Source of the DNA: Tullyiplasma multilocale ATCC 49900
Lineage (GTDB): Bacteria; Bacillota_I; Bacilli_A; Mycoplasmatales; Mycoplasmataceae
Length of the DNA: 49,738 nucleotides
NCBI RefSeq assembly: GCF_000483165.1
Contig: NZ_AXXW01000008.1
Span: forward strand, 1 to 49,738
Direction: 5' to 3'
Every line of letters starts with the position of its first letter. Positions within the stretch are counted from its first letter, which is position 1. Below, in pieces: positions 21,114-35,869 of this stretch. The position numbers and the translations under genes were made by a program. The notes beneath the pieces were generated by a model. It was not told the origin of the DNA, did no database searches, and worked only from the letters and a program-made list of their open reading frames with translations.

Positions 21114-22478
21114 ATGGAATTAGTACAAATTTTTAGAGAGCAAGAATCTCTAGACCAAAAAGAAATTTCAATCATTGCCAGAGTTAGATCTAATAGACAA
21201 GGTAAAGCCGTTTCTTTCATGGTGATAAATGATGGAACATATCTTGATGACTTACAAGTAGTTTACAAACCAACTACTGTTGGTTTTGAAGATGGAACAA
21301 AAGCGAGAGTTTCTTCAATCGTTGAAGTAACAGGGACTTTGATTTTAACTCCAGGTAAACAACAACCATTTGAATTACAAGCAACTAATATTGAATTATT
21401 AGATCAAGCTGTTGAAGAATACCCATTGCAGAAAAAAGAACACTCACCTGAATTTTTAAGAGAGATTGCTCACTTACGTGCGAGAACAAGAACATTTAAT
21501 GCAATCTTCAAAATTAGATCAACTGCAGCATTTGCAATTCACAAATTCTTCCAAGAAGATGACTTTGTTTATGTTCAAACTCCAATTATTACTTCAAATG
21601 ATGCTGAAGGAGCTGGAGAACAATTCGTAGTTACTACAACTGAGGATAAAGATTATGCAAATGATTTCTTTGGTAAAAAAGCAGCCTTAACAGTTTCTGG
21701 TCAATTAAATGCTGAAGCATTTGCCCAAGCGTTTAAATCAGTTTACACATTTGGTCCAACTTTTAGAGCTGAAAACTCACACACAAACCGTCATGCTTCA
21801 GAATTCTGAATGGTAGAACCAGAAGTTGCATTCATGGATTTACAAGGTGGAATTAAATTAATCGAAGACATGCTGAAATCTGCAATCTCATACGTTATGG
21901 AAAAAAACATGAATGAATTGAAATTCTTAGAAGCAAACTTAGAAGAAGGTTTAATTGAAAAAATTTCAGGAATCGTAAACTCACAATTCAAAGTTAATAC
22001 TTACGAAGAAGTTTTAGAAATCTTACAAAAAGCTATCGATAACGGTCATAAATTTGAAGATAACAATATTTTCTTCGGATTAGACCTAGGTACAGAACAC
22101 GAAAGATATATTTGTGAAGTTTACAACGAATGTCCAACATTTGTAATTAACTATCCAAAAGAAATCAAAGCTTTCTACATGAAGCAAAATGATGATGGTA
22201 AAACAGTTGGTGCTGTTGACTTATTAGTTCCTGGAATTGGTGAACTAGTTGGAGGATCAGAAAGAGAATCTGATTCAGCTAAAATCATTGCACGTTGTGA
22301 AGAAATGGGGATCAACCCTGAAGATTTAGATTGATATATTAAATTACGTGATTATGGATACTTTAAATCAACTGGATTTGGTTTAGGATTTGAAAGATTA
22401 TTAATGTACATTACTGGTGCTTCAAACATTAGAGATGTTATTCTTTACCCAAGAACACCTAAAAACTTATTATTCTAA
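21114..22478 (+). CDS. asnS: asparaginyl-tRNA synthetase
   Basis: A 454-residue class II synthetase. An N-terminal OB-fold anticodon domain is followed by the catalytic core: motif 2 [21 protein letters not shown]-like, starting near residue 219, and motif 3 [12 protein letters not shown] near 424. The Asn type is indicated by overall length and the [11 protein letters not shown] signature. The start is one base after the HAD stop, with AAGGA inside the end of that gene. It charges tRNA-Asn in the cytoplasm; a tRNA-Asn gene lies at 47750. Confidence 0.95.
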
Positions 22479-22479
22479 T

Positions 22480-22504
22480 AAAAAAGGCCAAATGGCCTTT
22501 TTTG
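22480..22504 (+). terminator. intrinsic terminator
   Basis: AAAAAAGGCC pairs with GGCCTTTTTT around an AAAT loop, right after asnS. Confidence 0.9.
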
Positions 22505-22589
22505 CTTTTTATATTAGACACTATTAAAAAAACTAATAGGTTTTGGTGTAAAATATATAAGATACATATAAATATTTGGAGGAAACATC

Positions 22590-23552
22590 ATGCTATTATC
22601 ATTTATTATTTCAGCTCAAGGAAGAGAAGATAAGTTATTTAAAACTATTACTTCTTTAAGAAAACAAACTAACCCAGATTTCGAAATCATTATTGTAAAT
22701 GATGACCCAAATATTGAAAAAGAATCAATTGAGTTCATCAAAGACCAGTATAAAGAAAATGAAAAAGTTATTGTTGCATTCAACAACAAGGGACAAGGTT
22801 CATCAACTAACTGAAACACAGCTATTGAATTAGCAAGTGGAGATTATTTTGCAATCGTTAAAGAAGGAGATATCTTAGACTTTAACTTTGTTGAAGAAAT
22901 CAAAAACATGACAGCTAATAAAAAGCCTAAATTAGATATCATTGAACACCAATCACAATTCTCAGGAATTTATGAAGTTCAAACAGGTACTGTAATGAAA
23001 TTAGATCACACTTATTCTTTACCAACTGACAAAGAAGTTTATGCTTATGTAAACCAATCAGTATATGGAAAAGTATTTAGAACTAAATACATTAAAGACT
23101 TTAGAATCAACTTTAGAAGATCAGTAAGATTTGATACTTTATTCGTTTATAAAGCATTAGGACACGCAAGAACTTTCCATGTGTCATCAAAAGTATTGGT
23201 TTCACATAGAACAAACGTTCTTAAATATTCTGCATTTGATTTAGTAAATCAATGACCACATATTCTTAACTATTACAGAAGAATTGGTGCTTACAAAGAA
23301 TTAAAAGATGAATTAAACTATGCATACTACTACCAATTAAACTTTGACTTCTTAAACTTAGTAAAAGAATTTGACAACAAACAACTTTACAAAAAAGCTT
23401 TAAAATATGCTGAAACAAAAACTCAAAACAAATTAAAGGGATTTATTAAATCTAATGAAGTGTTCGTAGAAGGACGCGATGAAGCATTTGTTAAAAGAAT
23501 TAACACTTTCGAAAACTTTACAGCTTCTGAATTAAGAAAATTAGGAAAATAG
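22590..23552 (+). CDS. family 2 glycosyltransferase
   Basis: A 320-residue protein with a GT-A N-terminus (SFIISAQGREDKLFKTITSL, EIIIVNDDP) typical of family 2 glycosyltransferases, then GDYFAIVKEGD where the DXD-like acidic pair would sit. No membrane segment is obvious, so it is probably cytoplasmic or peripheral. GGAGG precedes the start. In mollicutes such enzymes make glycolipids or capsular polysaccharide. The acceptor is unknown, and the next gene encodes a membrane protein without clear relation. Confidence 0.8.
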
Positions 23553-23564
23553 GAGGAATATTTC

Positions 23565-24446
23565 ATGAGTTCTAACAATGTTAATAAAATACAAGAATTA
23601 GAACTACGCGATGAAAATATTTCTGCTCTAACTGAAGACAAGAAAACTTATCGTCTAGCAAACATCTACAGGGTGTTATTTGCTAGACTTTTTGATTTCA
23701 TCTTAGCATCTTTACCGGGTTTCATTGTTGGGATAATCCTAAAACCAGGTAGTGAGGCAAATATTGAAAATTGAAGTTTGATGTTCGCAACCCTAGGTAC
23801 TAACTTGGCGTTTTTAACTTTATATTTCGTAATCATTCCATTCTTCTTAAATGGTAATACATTGGGGAAAATTATTTTTAGAATCAAGATGGTACAAGAA
23901 GAAGATAAAAAGATAACTTTTGGAGCATTGGCAGCGCGTGAAGCATTTTTCATACTTATACCTTGAGCTGTTACCTTAATAACTCAAATAATAGCTTTCT
24001 TAATATTTAAACAAGTTGACGTTGATCAAGAAAATAGTAAAGCTATTTATGCAGTGGGAGTAATAATTGGACAAATTGGTTATTTACTTTTTGCTGGATG
24101 ATTAATTCTAATTGGGCTTTCAATAAAAGTTCAAGATCAACAACAATCTTTTATTGATATCAAATTTGGTATATTTGTAGTTAATGCAATTGCTGAAGAA
24201 GATAAGGTAATTATCAAAAAAGAAAAACAAGATAAGAAACTTTCACGTGAGGATAAACACATTTCACTAACAGAACAACCAGGTAACTTCAATCAAGAAA
24301 TGATTGATGAAATTTATGTTTCTGAAAGAGAAGAATTCAAAAAATCAATTAACGTTGAAAAACAAAACCTAATTGAGAATTTAAAAATCGAACAAGCTAA
24401 GAAAAAAGAAATTGAAATGAAAGGGGATAAAAAAGACGATGAGTAA
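23565..24446 (+). CDS. RDD-family membrane protein
   Basis: A 293-residue protein. The N-terminal ~40 residues are hydrophilic, then [16 protein letters not shown] fits the start of an RDD domain and [14 protein letters not shown] its conserved second part. About four hydrophobic segments span residues ~43-180. The last ~90 residues are highly charged (Lys, Glu). AGGAGG sits 9 bases before ATG 23565. It overlaps pcrA by 8 bases. Function of the RDD family is poorly defined; transport or ion exchange has been suggested. Confidence 0.75.
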
Positions 24447-26619
24447 TTTATTAGAAGGATTAAATCCACAACAATTGAAAGCTGTCACAACAACAAAACA
24501 ACCTTTAAGAATTATTGCTGGAGCTGGAAGTGGTAAAACAAAAGTTATTACTACAAAAATTGCATATTTAATTCAAGAAGAAAAAATCGCTCCTTGAAAA
24601 ATACTGGCAATGACGTTTACAAATAAAGCGGCTAGAGAAATGAAAGAACGTGTTGAAAAAATTACAGGACAAATGGATGCTAAACCTTTCATTTCAACTT
24701 TCCATGCTTGATGTTCAAGAGTTTTAAGAGAAGAATTTACATTAGTTGGATTACAAAAAGGATTTTTAATTTTAGATCAGTCAGATCAAAGATCATTCAT
24801 TAAAAAAATTGTTAAAGAACTTGATTTAGCAACTGAAGAAAACAAACGTAAAATTGAAAAACAAATCATGAATAGAATTTCAAATTGAAAAAATATGTTC
24901 ATGACTCCTGAAGATGCTGCAAGCGATGCTTACAGCCTTGATGAGCGTAATGCTGTAAGAGTGTATAAAATCTATGAACAACGCTTAAATGAAGCTAATT
25001 CAGTCGATTTCAACGACTTACAGATGAAAGTTCATCAGTTATTTAACCAAAACCCAGAAGTTGTTGAGAAATGAAGAAACCGTTACGATTATGTAATGGT
25101 TGATGAGTTCCAAGATACAAATGATGTGCAATTCGATTTAATTAAATTTTTAACAAAAGGTAAAACTAACTTAACAGTAGTTGGAGATCCAGATCAAACA
25201 ATTTATTCTTGACGTGGAGCTAGAGTAAATATTATTATGAACTTCCATGAAGCATATAAAGATGCCGTTTCTATTGTCTTGAATGAAAACTATCGTTCAA
25301 CCCAACAAATATTGGATCTAGCAAATGACTTTATTGATCATAATAAAAATCGTGAAAAGAAAAACATTTATACAAATAACCCTTCTGGTAAAAAAGTTGA
25401 AATGAAAGAATGTTCAACAAGATATGCCGAAGCTAAATTTGTGGCCAACGAGATTAAAGATTTAGTTAAACAAGGTTATTCATATGGTGATGTTTTTGTT
25501 CTTTACCGTATGAATGCTTGATCTCAAGAATTTGAAAAAGTTTTTGATAACTCAAAAATTCCATTCCAATTAATTGGAGGGTTAAAATTCAGAGAACGTA
25601 AAGTTGTTAAAGACTCAATGGCCTTAATTAAATCCGTTTCTGTTAAAGATGATTTAAGTATGGAGAGAGTTTTAGGATTTACTCCCAAGATTGGCGCTGT
25701 AACTATCCAGAAAATAATTGCCATGGCTGATGAAATGGAATTATCAATTTTTGATTTAATAACTCATCCAAATGAAGGCTTCATTAATTCCGTTACTAAA
25801 AACCTTTCACAATTGAGAGAGGTTTTAATAAATGCAGAAGAAATATATCATGCAAATAACTCAATTGAAGATTTACTTAAATACATGCTTGTAAATAGTG
25901 GTTATGAAGAACGATTAAAAGTCTTAGATGATGAAGACGATATTCAAAACATCCGATCACTTTATGATCAATTGAATAACTTTGATCAAAGCTTTGATCC
26001 AGAATTCTATAATGAAGAAAATCGCGTAATTGCTTTCTTACAAGAAGAATCTCTATCAAGTGAAGAAGATGATAATGCTGAACCTAATAAAGTAACATTA
26101 TTAACAATTCACTCTGCTAAAGGTTTAGAAAATAAAATAGTCTTTGTTGTGGGATTAAATAGAGACGTTTTCCCAGGAAGATTATCAATGCATTCAACAA
26201 CTGAACTTGAAGAAGAACGTCGTGCTCTATATGTAGCACTAACACGAGCAGAACAACGTTTATACATTTCTTATGTTCGTGGAGAGTATTCATATATTTC
26301 ACAAGGTGAATTAGCACCATCAAAATTCATCACCGAGTTGAACAATGACCTATATAATTTTGAACAAGGATTATTTGTTCATGCTGATGGAGTTATTACT
26401 TCAAACAAAGCAACCCCAACATCATATCCTTCATCAAGAGTGGCGATGCCAGATGTTATGGAAACAGATATCAAAGTCGGAGATCGAGTTAACCACATCG
26501 TTTTTGGTGATGGTGTAGTTATCAAAATTATTAGTAGACAATTCCAAATTGCTTTCAACAATGCTTCGTATGGAGTGATGATGATTGCAATTGACAATCC
26601 GACATTATCTAAGAAATAA
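24439..26619 (+). CDS. pcrA: ATP-dependent DNA helicase PcrA/UvrD
   Basis: A 726-residue superfamily 1A helicase. Q-motif LNPQQLKAV, Walker A GAGSGKT (28-34), motif Ia [11 protein letters not shown], motif [10 protein letters not shown], motif [16 protein letters not shown], motif IV ENYRST, motif [10 protein letters not shown] and motif [12 protein letters not shown] are present in order. It unwinds DNA 3' to 5' in repair and replication restart. The C-terminal ~60 residues hold the PcrA-type [15 protein letters not shown] Tudor-like segment that contacts RNA polymerase in other bacteria. Length is normal, and it overlaps the RDD gene. Confidence 0.95.
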
Positions 26620-26635
26620 TAAAAAAAGGTAATTG

Positions 26636-26664
26636 TTGTTTTATAAAATTAAAGTATGTATAAT
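26636..26664 (+). promoter_or_regulatory. promoter of ptsH
   Basis: TTGTTT (26636-26641), 17 bases and TATAAT (26659-26664). AAGGAG follows before the ATG at 26703. Confidence 0.6.
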
Positions 26665-26702
26665 TAAATAGTTATTACAAAAGAAAACAAGGAGATAATA
26701 TT

Positions 26703-26972
26703 ATGGCAAATTTTACAGCTACTATTATTGATAAAGTTGGTTTACACGCTAGACCAGCTTCAGTATTAGCAAAAGAAGCTTCAAAATACGAATCAGACAT
26801 CAAAATCGTTTCAGGAGACAAATCAGGGAACTTAAAATCAATCATGAACGTAATGGCTATGGCTATTAAACATGGTGCAGATGTTACTATCGAAGCTACA
26901 GGTGCAGACGCAGACGCAGCTATTGAAGGTTTAAGAAACGCTATGGTTGAATCAGCTTTAATTGAAGCTTAA
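26703..26972 (+). CDS. ptsH: phosphocarrier protein HPr
   Basis: An 89-residue HPr. The active-site His15 is in GLHARPAS and the regulatory Ser46 in KSIMNVMAM, both at the canonical positions. It carries phosphate from enzyme I to sugar-specific EII components in the cytoplasm, and in Gram-positive relatives it is also phosphorylated at Ser46 by HPr kinase. It is monocistronic with a good promoter and a strong terminator, consistent with high expression. Confidence 0.97.
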   Translation: MANFTATIIDKVGLHARPASVLAKEASKYESDIKIVSGDKSGNLKSIMNVMAMAIKHGADVTIEATGADADAAIEGLRNAMVESALIEA

Positions 26973-26988
26973 TTAACTCATAAATATA

Positions 26989-27020
26989 AAAAAACAATCT
27001 AGTATATAGATTGTTTTTTA
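26989..27020 (+). terminator. intrinsic terminator
   Basis: AAAAACAATCTA pairs with TAGATTGTTTTT, ending in a T run after ptsH. Confidence 0.9.
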
Positions 27021-27062
27021 TTTGCTTATAACTTAAAATTATATAAATGGGAGAATGATATT

Positions 27063-27905
27063 ATGTGAGAGAATGAATATATTGAACGTCTGGTTGAATT
27101 ACTAGATGATTTAACTTTAAAAATTAATTTAGAAAATAAGAAAATTAAAAGAGGTTTGGTTAAAAATAATCGTGATTTAAACAAAATGATGATTGCTAAA
27201 CAAAACTTACAATTGAGATTAGAAAAAGCTCAAGAAGCTAAAAAAGATTTCAAAATTGGTGTAATCAACAACAGATCAATTAACCCAATTAAGGCACTTG
27301 GAATTGATACAAGTGAAGTTCAATTAATTAAATCAAGTCAAATTAAAATCGAGGTTCCTCGTACAAAAGCAACTGATTTAAATTTAGAAAGTAAAAACTA
27401 TATTACAGCTATTGATGAAGTAAAAAACAAAATCAAAGCAAGCAAAAAATTTGCAGAACAAGATCAAGAAATAATGGAAGTTTTAAAAGTTTTAGAAAAT
27501 CAAACTTTTACAGCTGACATCAAAAACTTTATTAAAAACAAGGGATACAATGCAATGTTCTCTGTTTATTTAATTGGAGAAAAATTCTTTAATGCTTATT
27601 CATTGATGTCAGCTGATGAAATGGCTGAAAACGCATCTAATGTTAAATACGCAACCGATTTATTACTTAATGAATTAATGAATTATGGTTATGCTACTGA
27701 AAGAAACTTCACAGGGCAAAGAGCTATTTTTATTGACAACTTAACATTAAATGAATATAAATCATTAAACGATGATGAAGTTATGGGATTTGTTATCCAA
27801 AATAAACCATCTGAAGAAGTTTTAAACCAACTAGAAAAAGACGGTAAATTCTACATCTTAACAAGAAGAAGTTTTACTAACTTTAAAAAAGCTAAATGAA
27901 ATTAA
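27063..27905 (+). CDS. hypothetical cytoplasmic protein
   Basis: A 280-residue protein with no signal peptide or membrane segment that I do not recognise. It begins MWENEYIERLVELLDDL (codon 2 is TGA = Trp). Residues ~1-60 look like an amphipathic helix or short coiled coil. The C-terminal half has mixed alpha-beta character (GYNAMFSVYLIGEKFFNAYS; YGYATERNFTGQRAIFIDNL; KFYILTRRSFTNFKKAKWN). GGGAG precedes the start. It stands alone between terminators. Confidence 0.7.
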
Positions 27906-27911
27906 AACACT

Positions 27912-27942
27912 AAGGATGCTTAAAGGCATTCTTTGTTGTTTT
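27912..27942 (+). terminator. intrinsic terminator
   Basis: AAGGATGC (27912-27919) pairs with GCATTCTT (27926-27933), with one G-T pair, followed by a T-rich tract. Confidence 0.75.
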
Positions 27943-27956
27943 TTAGAAAGGACAAA

Positions 27957-28955
27957 ATGGAAACACTTAAAACTAATTTTTGAGAAAAAGTTCAATTAAA
28001 AGAAACTGAAGTTGATAAAGAACACGGTTTTTTATTCAATGTTTATAATCCTAAAATTGAAGGTGCAATATTCATTTCAACAATTCTTATAATTCCTTTT
28101 ATCTCGCTTTTAATTTTCCGTTTTGCCTTTGGCATGGGAAAAGACGGAGCCGAGTGATTGGCTTTGTTAAATCAAGGAATATGAATTATATCTGGAGTTG
28201 TTGGTGGTTTTATACTGTACACAAGACAACCAAGATTATTTATGAAATCTGGTTTGTTTATATTCTATGCATTCCTAATTATCCCATTCATCTCAGTATT
28301 AATTGGATCAATGATAATTGGAATGATTCCGAGTTTGAGCTATGAGGATGATAATGGAGTTAAGAAATTAACCGAAACTGCTACGATAGTTTCGACATGA
28401 TTCCAAATACTTGGAGAAATTATTGTTATTGGGATGGCATTCGCCTTCACAATAGATTTGAAAGAGAGGGTTATCAAAACCTTCAAACAAAATTGAAAAC
28501 AATTATTAATAGTTGTTTTTGTAGGTTCAGTTATTATGATTGGTATTTGTATATTTGCATATTCTGCAATTGCACAAGCACTTGGGGCTGGCCAATCTCA
28601 AAACCAGGAATCTCTAGAAGGATTACTTGGTAGCTCGAACAAAACAGTTAAGATAGTTTATACAATCACTTTATTCGTACTAACTGTAATGATGGCTCCG
28701 CTAGCCGAAGAATTAACTGCAAGACATGCTGTTTTTGTTGGAAGTGGAAATAGAACAGTTGGATTGATTGTAGCCACACTATTCTTCGGAATGTTACACG
28801 TAAGTAGTGGGGATGTTGAACAATTACCAAGTTATTTAATAGCTGGTTTAATACTTTCAACAGTTTTCAGTATTTCTCGTGGAAATATAACATATAATTG
28901 ATTGATACATGCATTATATAATTTCACAGCATTGATGATGATTATAAGCAAATAG
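27957..28955 (+). CDS. CPBP-family intramembrane metalloprotease
   Basis: A 332-residue membrane protein with about eight hydrophobic segments. The CPBP (CAAX protease/bacteriocin-processing) motifs are in order near the C-terminus: EExxxR as APLAEELTAR near residue 250, FxxxH as FFGMLH near 280, and HxxxN as HALYN near 320. These residues form the active site in the membrane. AAAGGA precedes the ATG. Natural substrates are unknown. Such proteins are common in Gram-positive bacteria and mollicutes. It starts a short operon with the pseudouridine synthase and flippase-like genes. Confidence 0.88.
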
Positions 28956-28967
28956 AAAGAAAAAGAA

Positions 28968-29876
28968 ATGACAAAATTTACAGTAAATAATAATGATGAA
29001 AACCAAACTTTATTCAAGTTTGTTAAGAAAAGTTATTCAACAACACCTTTATCAGTAATCTATAAATGATTCAGAAAGGGAGATATCAAAGTTAATGGTA
29101 AAAGAATCAAGGACCAAAAATACTTAATCAAAGCAAGTGATGTAGTTGAGGTTTATGACACAAATAAACCAGTAGTTAGAGATGAATTTAAATACGTTGA
29201 TTGACAAGGAATGATGGTAGCTTATGAAGATGAAAACATTATCATCATTAACAAAGAACCAAATATTGAAATGCATTCACCTATCAACATCTCACTAGAT
29301 GACATGGTTAAATCATATTTATATGATCACGACGAATACAACCCAGAAGTGGAAAACTCATTCGTAGTTTCTCACGTACACCGTTTAGACAAATTGACAT
29401 CTGGATTAGTAATGTATGCAAAAAACAAACAAGCTTTAGATGTTTTATTAAAAGCTATTCAAAACAAGAATGATATCGAAAAATACTATGTAGCAAAAGT
29501 TGATAGTAGATTCAAAAAGGGATTCATTTCAAAAGGATGAATAACTTATGACCAAGAAAAACAAGTTTCTATTTATACAGAACAAGAAAAACCAGGTTAC
29601 AAATATTGTGAAACAAAATTTGATGTTATCTTAGAACAAGATGATGCAACAATTATTGAAGCGCAATTATTAACAGGTAGAAAACACCAAATTAGAGCTA
29701 CACTAGCTTACCATGGATACCCAATTATCAATGACTTTAGATATGGTGGAAGAAAAATAAATACTGAAAGAATGATTTTCTTATCAGCATCAAAATTAAT
29801 CTTTAAAAAACTACCAGCGCCATTAGACTATTTAAATGGAGAACAAGTTGAATTAAACTTAATGGTAGAAGGATAA
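28968..29876 (+). CDS. RluC/RluD-family rRNA pseudouridine synthase
   Basis: A 302-residue protein with an S4 RNA-binding domain at the N-terminus (residues ~15-65; IYKWFRKGDIKVNG) and a RluA-type catalytic domain. The catalytic Asp lies in HRLDKLTSGL near residue 140, and RKHQIRATLAYHGYPI is the second family signature near 240. It converts uridines of 23S rRNA to pseudouridine. It starts 12 bases after the protease gene. The exact site (RluC-like or RluD-like) cannot be told from the sequence. Confidence 0.92.
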
Positions 29877-29897
29877 TACTAGAAAGGGAGTGAAATA

Positions 29898-32015
29898 ATG
29901 GAAACTATCAATACTGGTGCCAAACAAGGTGTAGCCAGTGCACTTGTTGGTGTACTTATTTCGCTTACTAATGCATTTATCCAATTCTTAATGATCTATT
30001 GAATTTTGAGTGCCTATGGTACTCAATTCAACGGGTTCATTAAAATTACAATTGCTTTGAGTATTCTTGGGGGTTCTGCTGAAGGGGCTTTAGCTATTTC
30101 AACAGTTATTCTTCTAATGAAACCCATAGCTCAAAATGACTGAATTTCTGCAAATGAAATTTATTCAACTGCCCGAAGAAAATATCATCGCGGTATGACA
30201 AAGGGATTTGTATTGATTACTTTAATTTCGGTACTTTATCCTATGCAAATTATATTATTCCCGCATATTTTGGGAGGAACTGAAATTCCGCCATTCTCAG
30301 AATGGGGAATTGAAATAACTGGTTCACAAGCAACTGTTGGTGGAATTGGTTCTGAAGTAGCTTTAAAAACAGTAGCATTTTGACAAATGATTTTAATTGT
30401 CATGCTTTTTGGATTTAAGCAAGTATTCACCGTTGGTTTCTTTGGTGTTTATGAAAACATTATTCAAGCCGATCAGAAAAATGGTTTACGAAGAATTATC
30501 ATCTTGCTAACCGATGTTATCGTCTATGGAATTTTATTTGTACTATTAAATATATCAATTAGTGGTACTGAACCATTAAATCCAATTATTCCATTCATTG
30601 TTTTGATAGCGTATCCAATTGTAAGAGGTACTTTTATCATGATATATGTTAGAAGATTCTATCCGTGATTGAAATATTTCGGTGACTTTAATAACTTCAA
30701 GTTATCTAAGTCTGCAAGTAGATTGTTCTTAGCAAACCTTGGACAAAATATCTTGATGAATTCAGATTTAATCATTCTAATGGTAGTTTTGGGAACATCA
30801 GGACTTCAAATTACATCTATGCTATCTCTTTACATGGTAATTGCAGTTAACCTGCGTTTGGTAATGACAAACTTCATTACATCATTCAGAGAATACTTCC
30901 TAGCCGTAACCATTAAAGAGGGAAGGCTATCGTGAGAAGCGTTTTCTAAATATGAATTATATACGTATGTAATTGCAGCCTTTACCTTTATTTTGATGAG
31001 TACATTAGGTCCTTACATCGTTACGGGTCTTTATGGTCAGACAATTGTAGCTGATTTAAACTCTCAGTCATACAATTTCCTTACTAGTTTAGATTGAGCT
31101 AATTTACCTGAAAATTCAGCTGAATGAATTATGGGGCAATATCAATCTACAATGGGGAATCAATACCAAGCTGCGAAATTCATTTTCTCTTCACCTTGAT
31201 TTTCATTATTGTATTCAGCTTCAATGGTGGTAATTATTTTGTTCCAAAGTCAAATCACTTTGATTCAAGCAAAAGGAGTTAATACTCAAGTTACAAGAGG
31301 TATTAATATAGTGGCAGCACTTTATCTAGTTACTACTGGTTTAACTGCATTCTTGATTTATATTATTAAACCAGATACAGATCCTGAAAAAATTAAAACA
31401 ATTTTAATTACTTTCTATGCAATGAAAACTTTATTTATTGGAAGTGCATATATTTATTTATGATTTTACACATGACGAAAAGTTACTTATAATTCAACTT
31501 TCAAAAGTGTCTTTTCTAATTTCTTATCACTAATAATTCCGATAGCACTATCAGTTATGGTTACTTTACTTTTACTATGAAAATCAAAAACAGTTCAAAT
31601 GACCGATTTCTTTGTAATGGATGGAAGTGGTGGAATAAGCGTTGATGACATTACTATAACTAAAATTGGGGCACCAACGATCTTGTGGGTAATGGTAGTA
31701 ACTGCTGTTTTAGGTTTTGCGGCATCAATTGTTGTACCATCTATTATCAGACCAAAGGTTGCTCTGTCATTAATTCTTAACTTACCGATTATTAAACAAA
31801 TTATTGAACGTCAAAAAGAAGAATCAAAAATTAAACGTCTTTTAAATGAAGACGTTGATATTGATGTTTTGGCAAATCAAAAAGATACTGTTCTTAGAGC
31901 TATCAATGGGTTCAATGATATGGAAAGTGAAATTGATCAGGAAGAATTTATTAAAAAATATAAATTCAAAGAGAAACCAAAAGTTTACAAAATAAAGGGA
32001 ACTAAAGCAAAATAA
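29898..32015 (+). CDS. polytopic membrane protein, polysaccharide flippase-like
   Basis: A 705-residue protein with roughly 12-14 hydrophobic helices and a charged C-terminal tail of ~80 residues. The start (GAKQGVASALVGVLISLTNA) and the pattern of paired helices resemble MATE/MVF-type lipid-linked oligosaccharide flippases (Wzx-like). That family has weak motifs, so the call is structural. GGGAG precedes the start. Two Trp codons here are TGG (near 30304 and 31687) instead of TGA. It could export glycolipid or capsule precursors made by glycosyltransferases such as the one at 22590. Confidence 0.65.
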
Positions 32016-32036
32016 ACACTCAGGTGTTTATTTTTT
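32010..32036 (+). terminator. intrinsic terminator
   Basis: AAATAAACAC pairs with GTGTTTATTT, followed by a T run, overlapping the stop codon. Confidence 0.85.
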
Positions 32037-32107
32037 ATTCTAAATCCTATATGGATTTAATAGATGGGTAAAAAAAGATATAATTATAATGAGTGAAAAG
32101 GGGTATT

Positions 32108-34111
<2,004 letters not shown>

Positions 34112-34112
34112 A

Positions 34113-34409
34113 ATGGCAAAAAATGAATTACATGAAATAATTAATATTTTAGCAGAAGATATAATGTTAAAACTAACAGAAGAAGAAGCACAAGATATTA
34201 TCGATACAGAATCTTCAATTAGACAAAAATTTGGAAAAGTTACAAGTATTGATACTGAAGGGGTTAAGCCTCTATTTTACCCATTTGAAAATAATCATAC
34301 ATTCTTAAGAGAAGATGAAGAGTTTATTCAATCAGAACAAAAAGATGTTTTAGCAAATGCTCCAACAACAGATGGTGACTACATCACAATAGTAAAGGTG
34401 GTTAAATAA
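34113..34409 (+). CDS. gatC: Asp/Glu-tRNA amidotransferase subunit C
   Basis: A 98-residue small subunit that stabilises GatA and GatB in the complex converting Glu-tRNA-Gln (and in some species Asp-tRNA-Asn) to the amide form. The typical ILAEDIMLKL, then GVKPLFYPFE pattern is visible. It starts one base after ligA and ends one base before gatA. Because asnS is present in the window, the main task here is probably Gln-tRNA-Gln formation. Confidence 0.9.
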   Translation: MAKNELHEIINILAEDIMLKLTEEEAQDIIDTESSIRQKFGKVTSIDTEGVKPLFYPFENNHTFLREDEEFIQSEQKDVLANAPTTDGDYITIVKVVK

Positions 34410-34410
34410 T

Positions 34411-35868
34411 ATGAATTACAAAAATAAATCAATTATCGAATTACACGACGCTATTGTTAATGGGGAATTTACAATTACACAATTAACTGAAGAAGTTATT
34501 AAAAACTTAAAAGCTGATTGAGGTTCAAATGCTGTTTTAACTTTACCAGTTGAAGAAATGCTTGAACAAGCCAAGAAATTGGATGCAGCCGCAAATAAAG
34601 ATGGAGTTCTATTTGGTATTCCTTATTTAGCTAAAGACAACTTCTCTACTAAAGGCATTAGAACAACTGCTAGTTCAAAAATTTTAGATACTTATAAACC
34701 GGTATTTGATGCAACTGTAATTGAAGCTTTAAGTTCTAATAATGCTCTTATGAGTGGTAAGGCAGCATTGGATGAGTTAGGTATGGGTGGAACTGGATTA
34801 TATTCAGCATACGGTGTTATTACTAACCCAAGAGATCATAAAAGATTGGTTGGGGGATCATCATCAGGTTCTGTTTACGGAGTTGCTAAAGGTTATGTTC
34901 CTTTTGCTACTGGTAGTGATACAGGTGATTCAATCAGAAAACCCGCATCATACAATGGTGTTGTTGGATTTAAACCAACATACGGAGCTATTTCAAGATA
35001 TGGTATTCTTCCATATGCACCAAGTTTAGATACAGTTGGGTTCTTCACAAGAACAGTTGATGATATGGCTATCTTGAGTGATGCGACATTTAGCTATGAT
35101 AAAAAGGATTTTACTTCTATTGAAATTGAACAAAAAGATTTCTTTAAAAACATTGATAAAATCGATGCTAAAACAAAATTTGGTTATCTAAAAAATGTTC
35201 AAGAAAATCTTGAACCGGAATTAGCAAAAGCTTATAATGATTACTTTGATAAATTAAGAGCACAAGGATTTGAAGTTATTGAATTAAATTACAGACAAGA
35301 CTTATTAGAAGCGTTGGCACCAGTTTACATGATGATTTCTTTCAGTGAAGCTGTTTCTACAAGTGCCAACTTAGATGGTATTAATTTCGGAACACGTGAA
35401 GCTGGGGAAGACTTTGCTGAAATAATGACAAATACAAGAACAAAAAACTTTGGTGAAATTGTTAAAAGAAGATTTTTAATTGGAGCTTTAAACTTACGTC
35501 GTGAGAACCAAATTGAATTTTTAATTAAGGCTAAACAAGTAAGACGCTTGATTGTTGAAGAAACTATGAAAGCATTTGACGAAGTAGATATTTTAATCTT
35601 GCCACCATCAACAACACCAGCTCCATTAATTGATGCTGCGGTTGAGTTTGATAAAAATCATAACGAAGACAAAGAATTCTTAGATGATATTTTAACAATT
35701 GCCAATTTTGCTGGACTTCCTTCAATCACAGTTCCATTTATTGAAGTTGACGGAATGCCGATTGGAATTAATCTTAATGCTAAACCTAAAGCGGATTTAA
35801 AAGTTTTACAAGCAGCTAAATTGACTGAAAATATTACAGGTATTAAGAATAGAATCGTGGAGGACTAA
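34411..35868 (+). CDS. gatA: Glu-tRNA(Gln) amidotransferase subunit A
   Basis: A 485-residue amidase-signature protein that releases ammonia from glutamine. The Ser-cisSer-Lys triad is visible: Lys75 in LAKDN, the Ser-rich GGSSSGS near residue 148 and the nucleophile region SDTGDSIRKPAS near 172. In the amidase family that Ser position is normal. It starts one base after gatC and is followed one base later by gatB. Confidence 0.96.
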
Positions 35869-35869
35869 T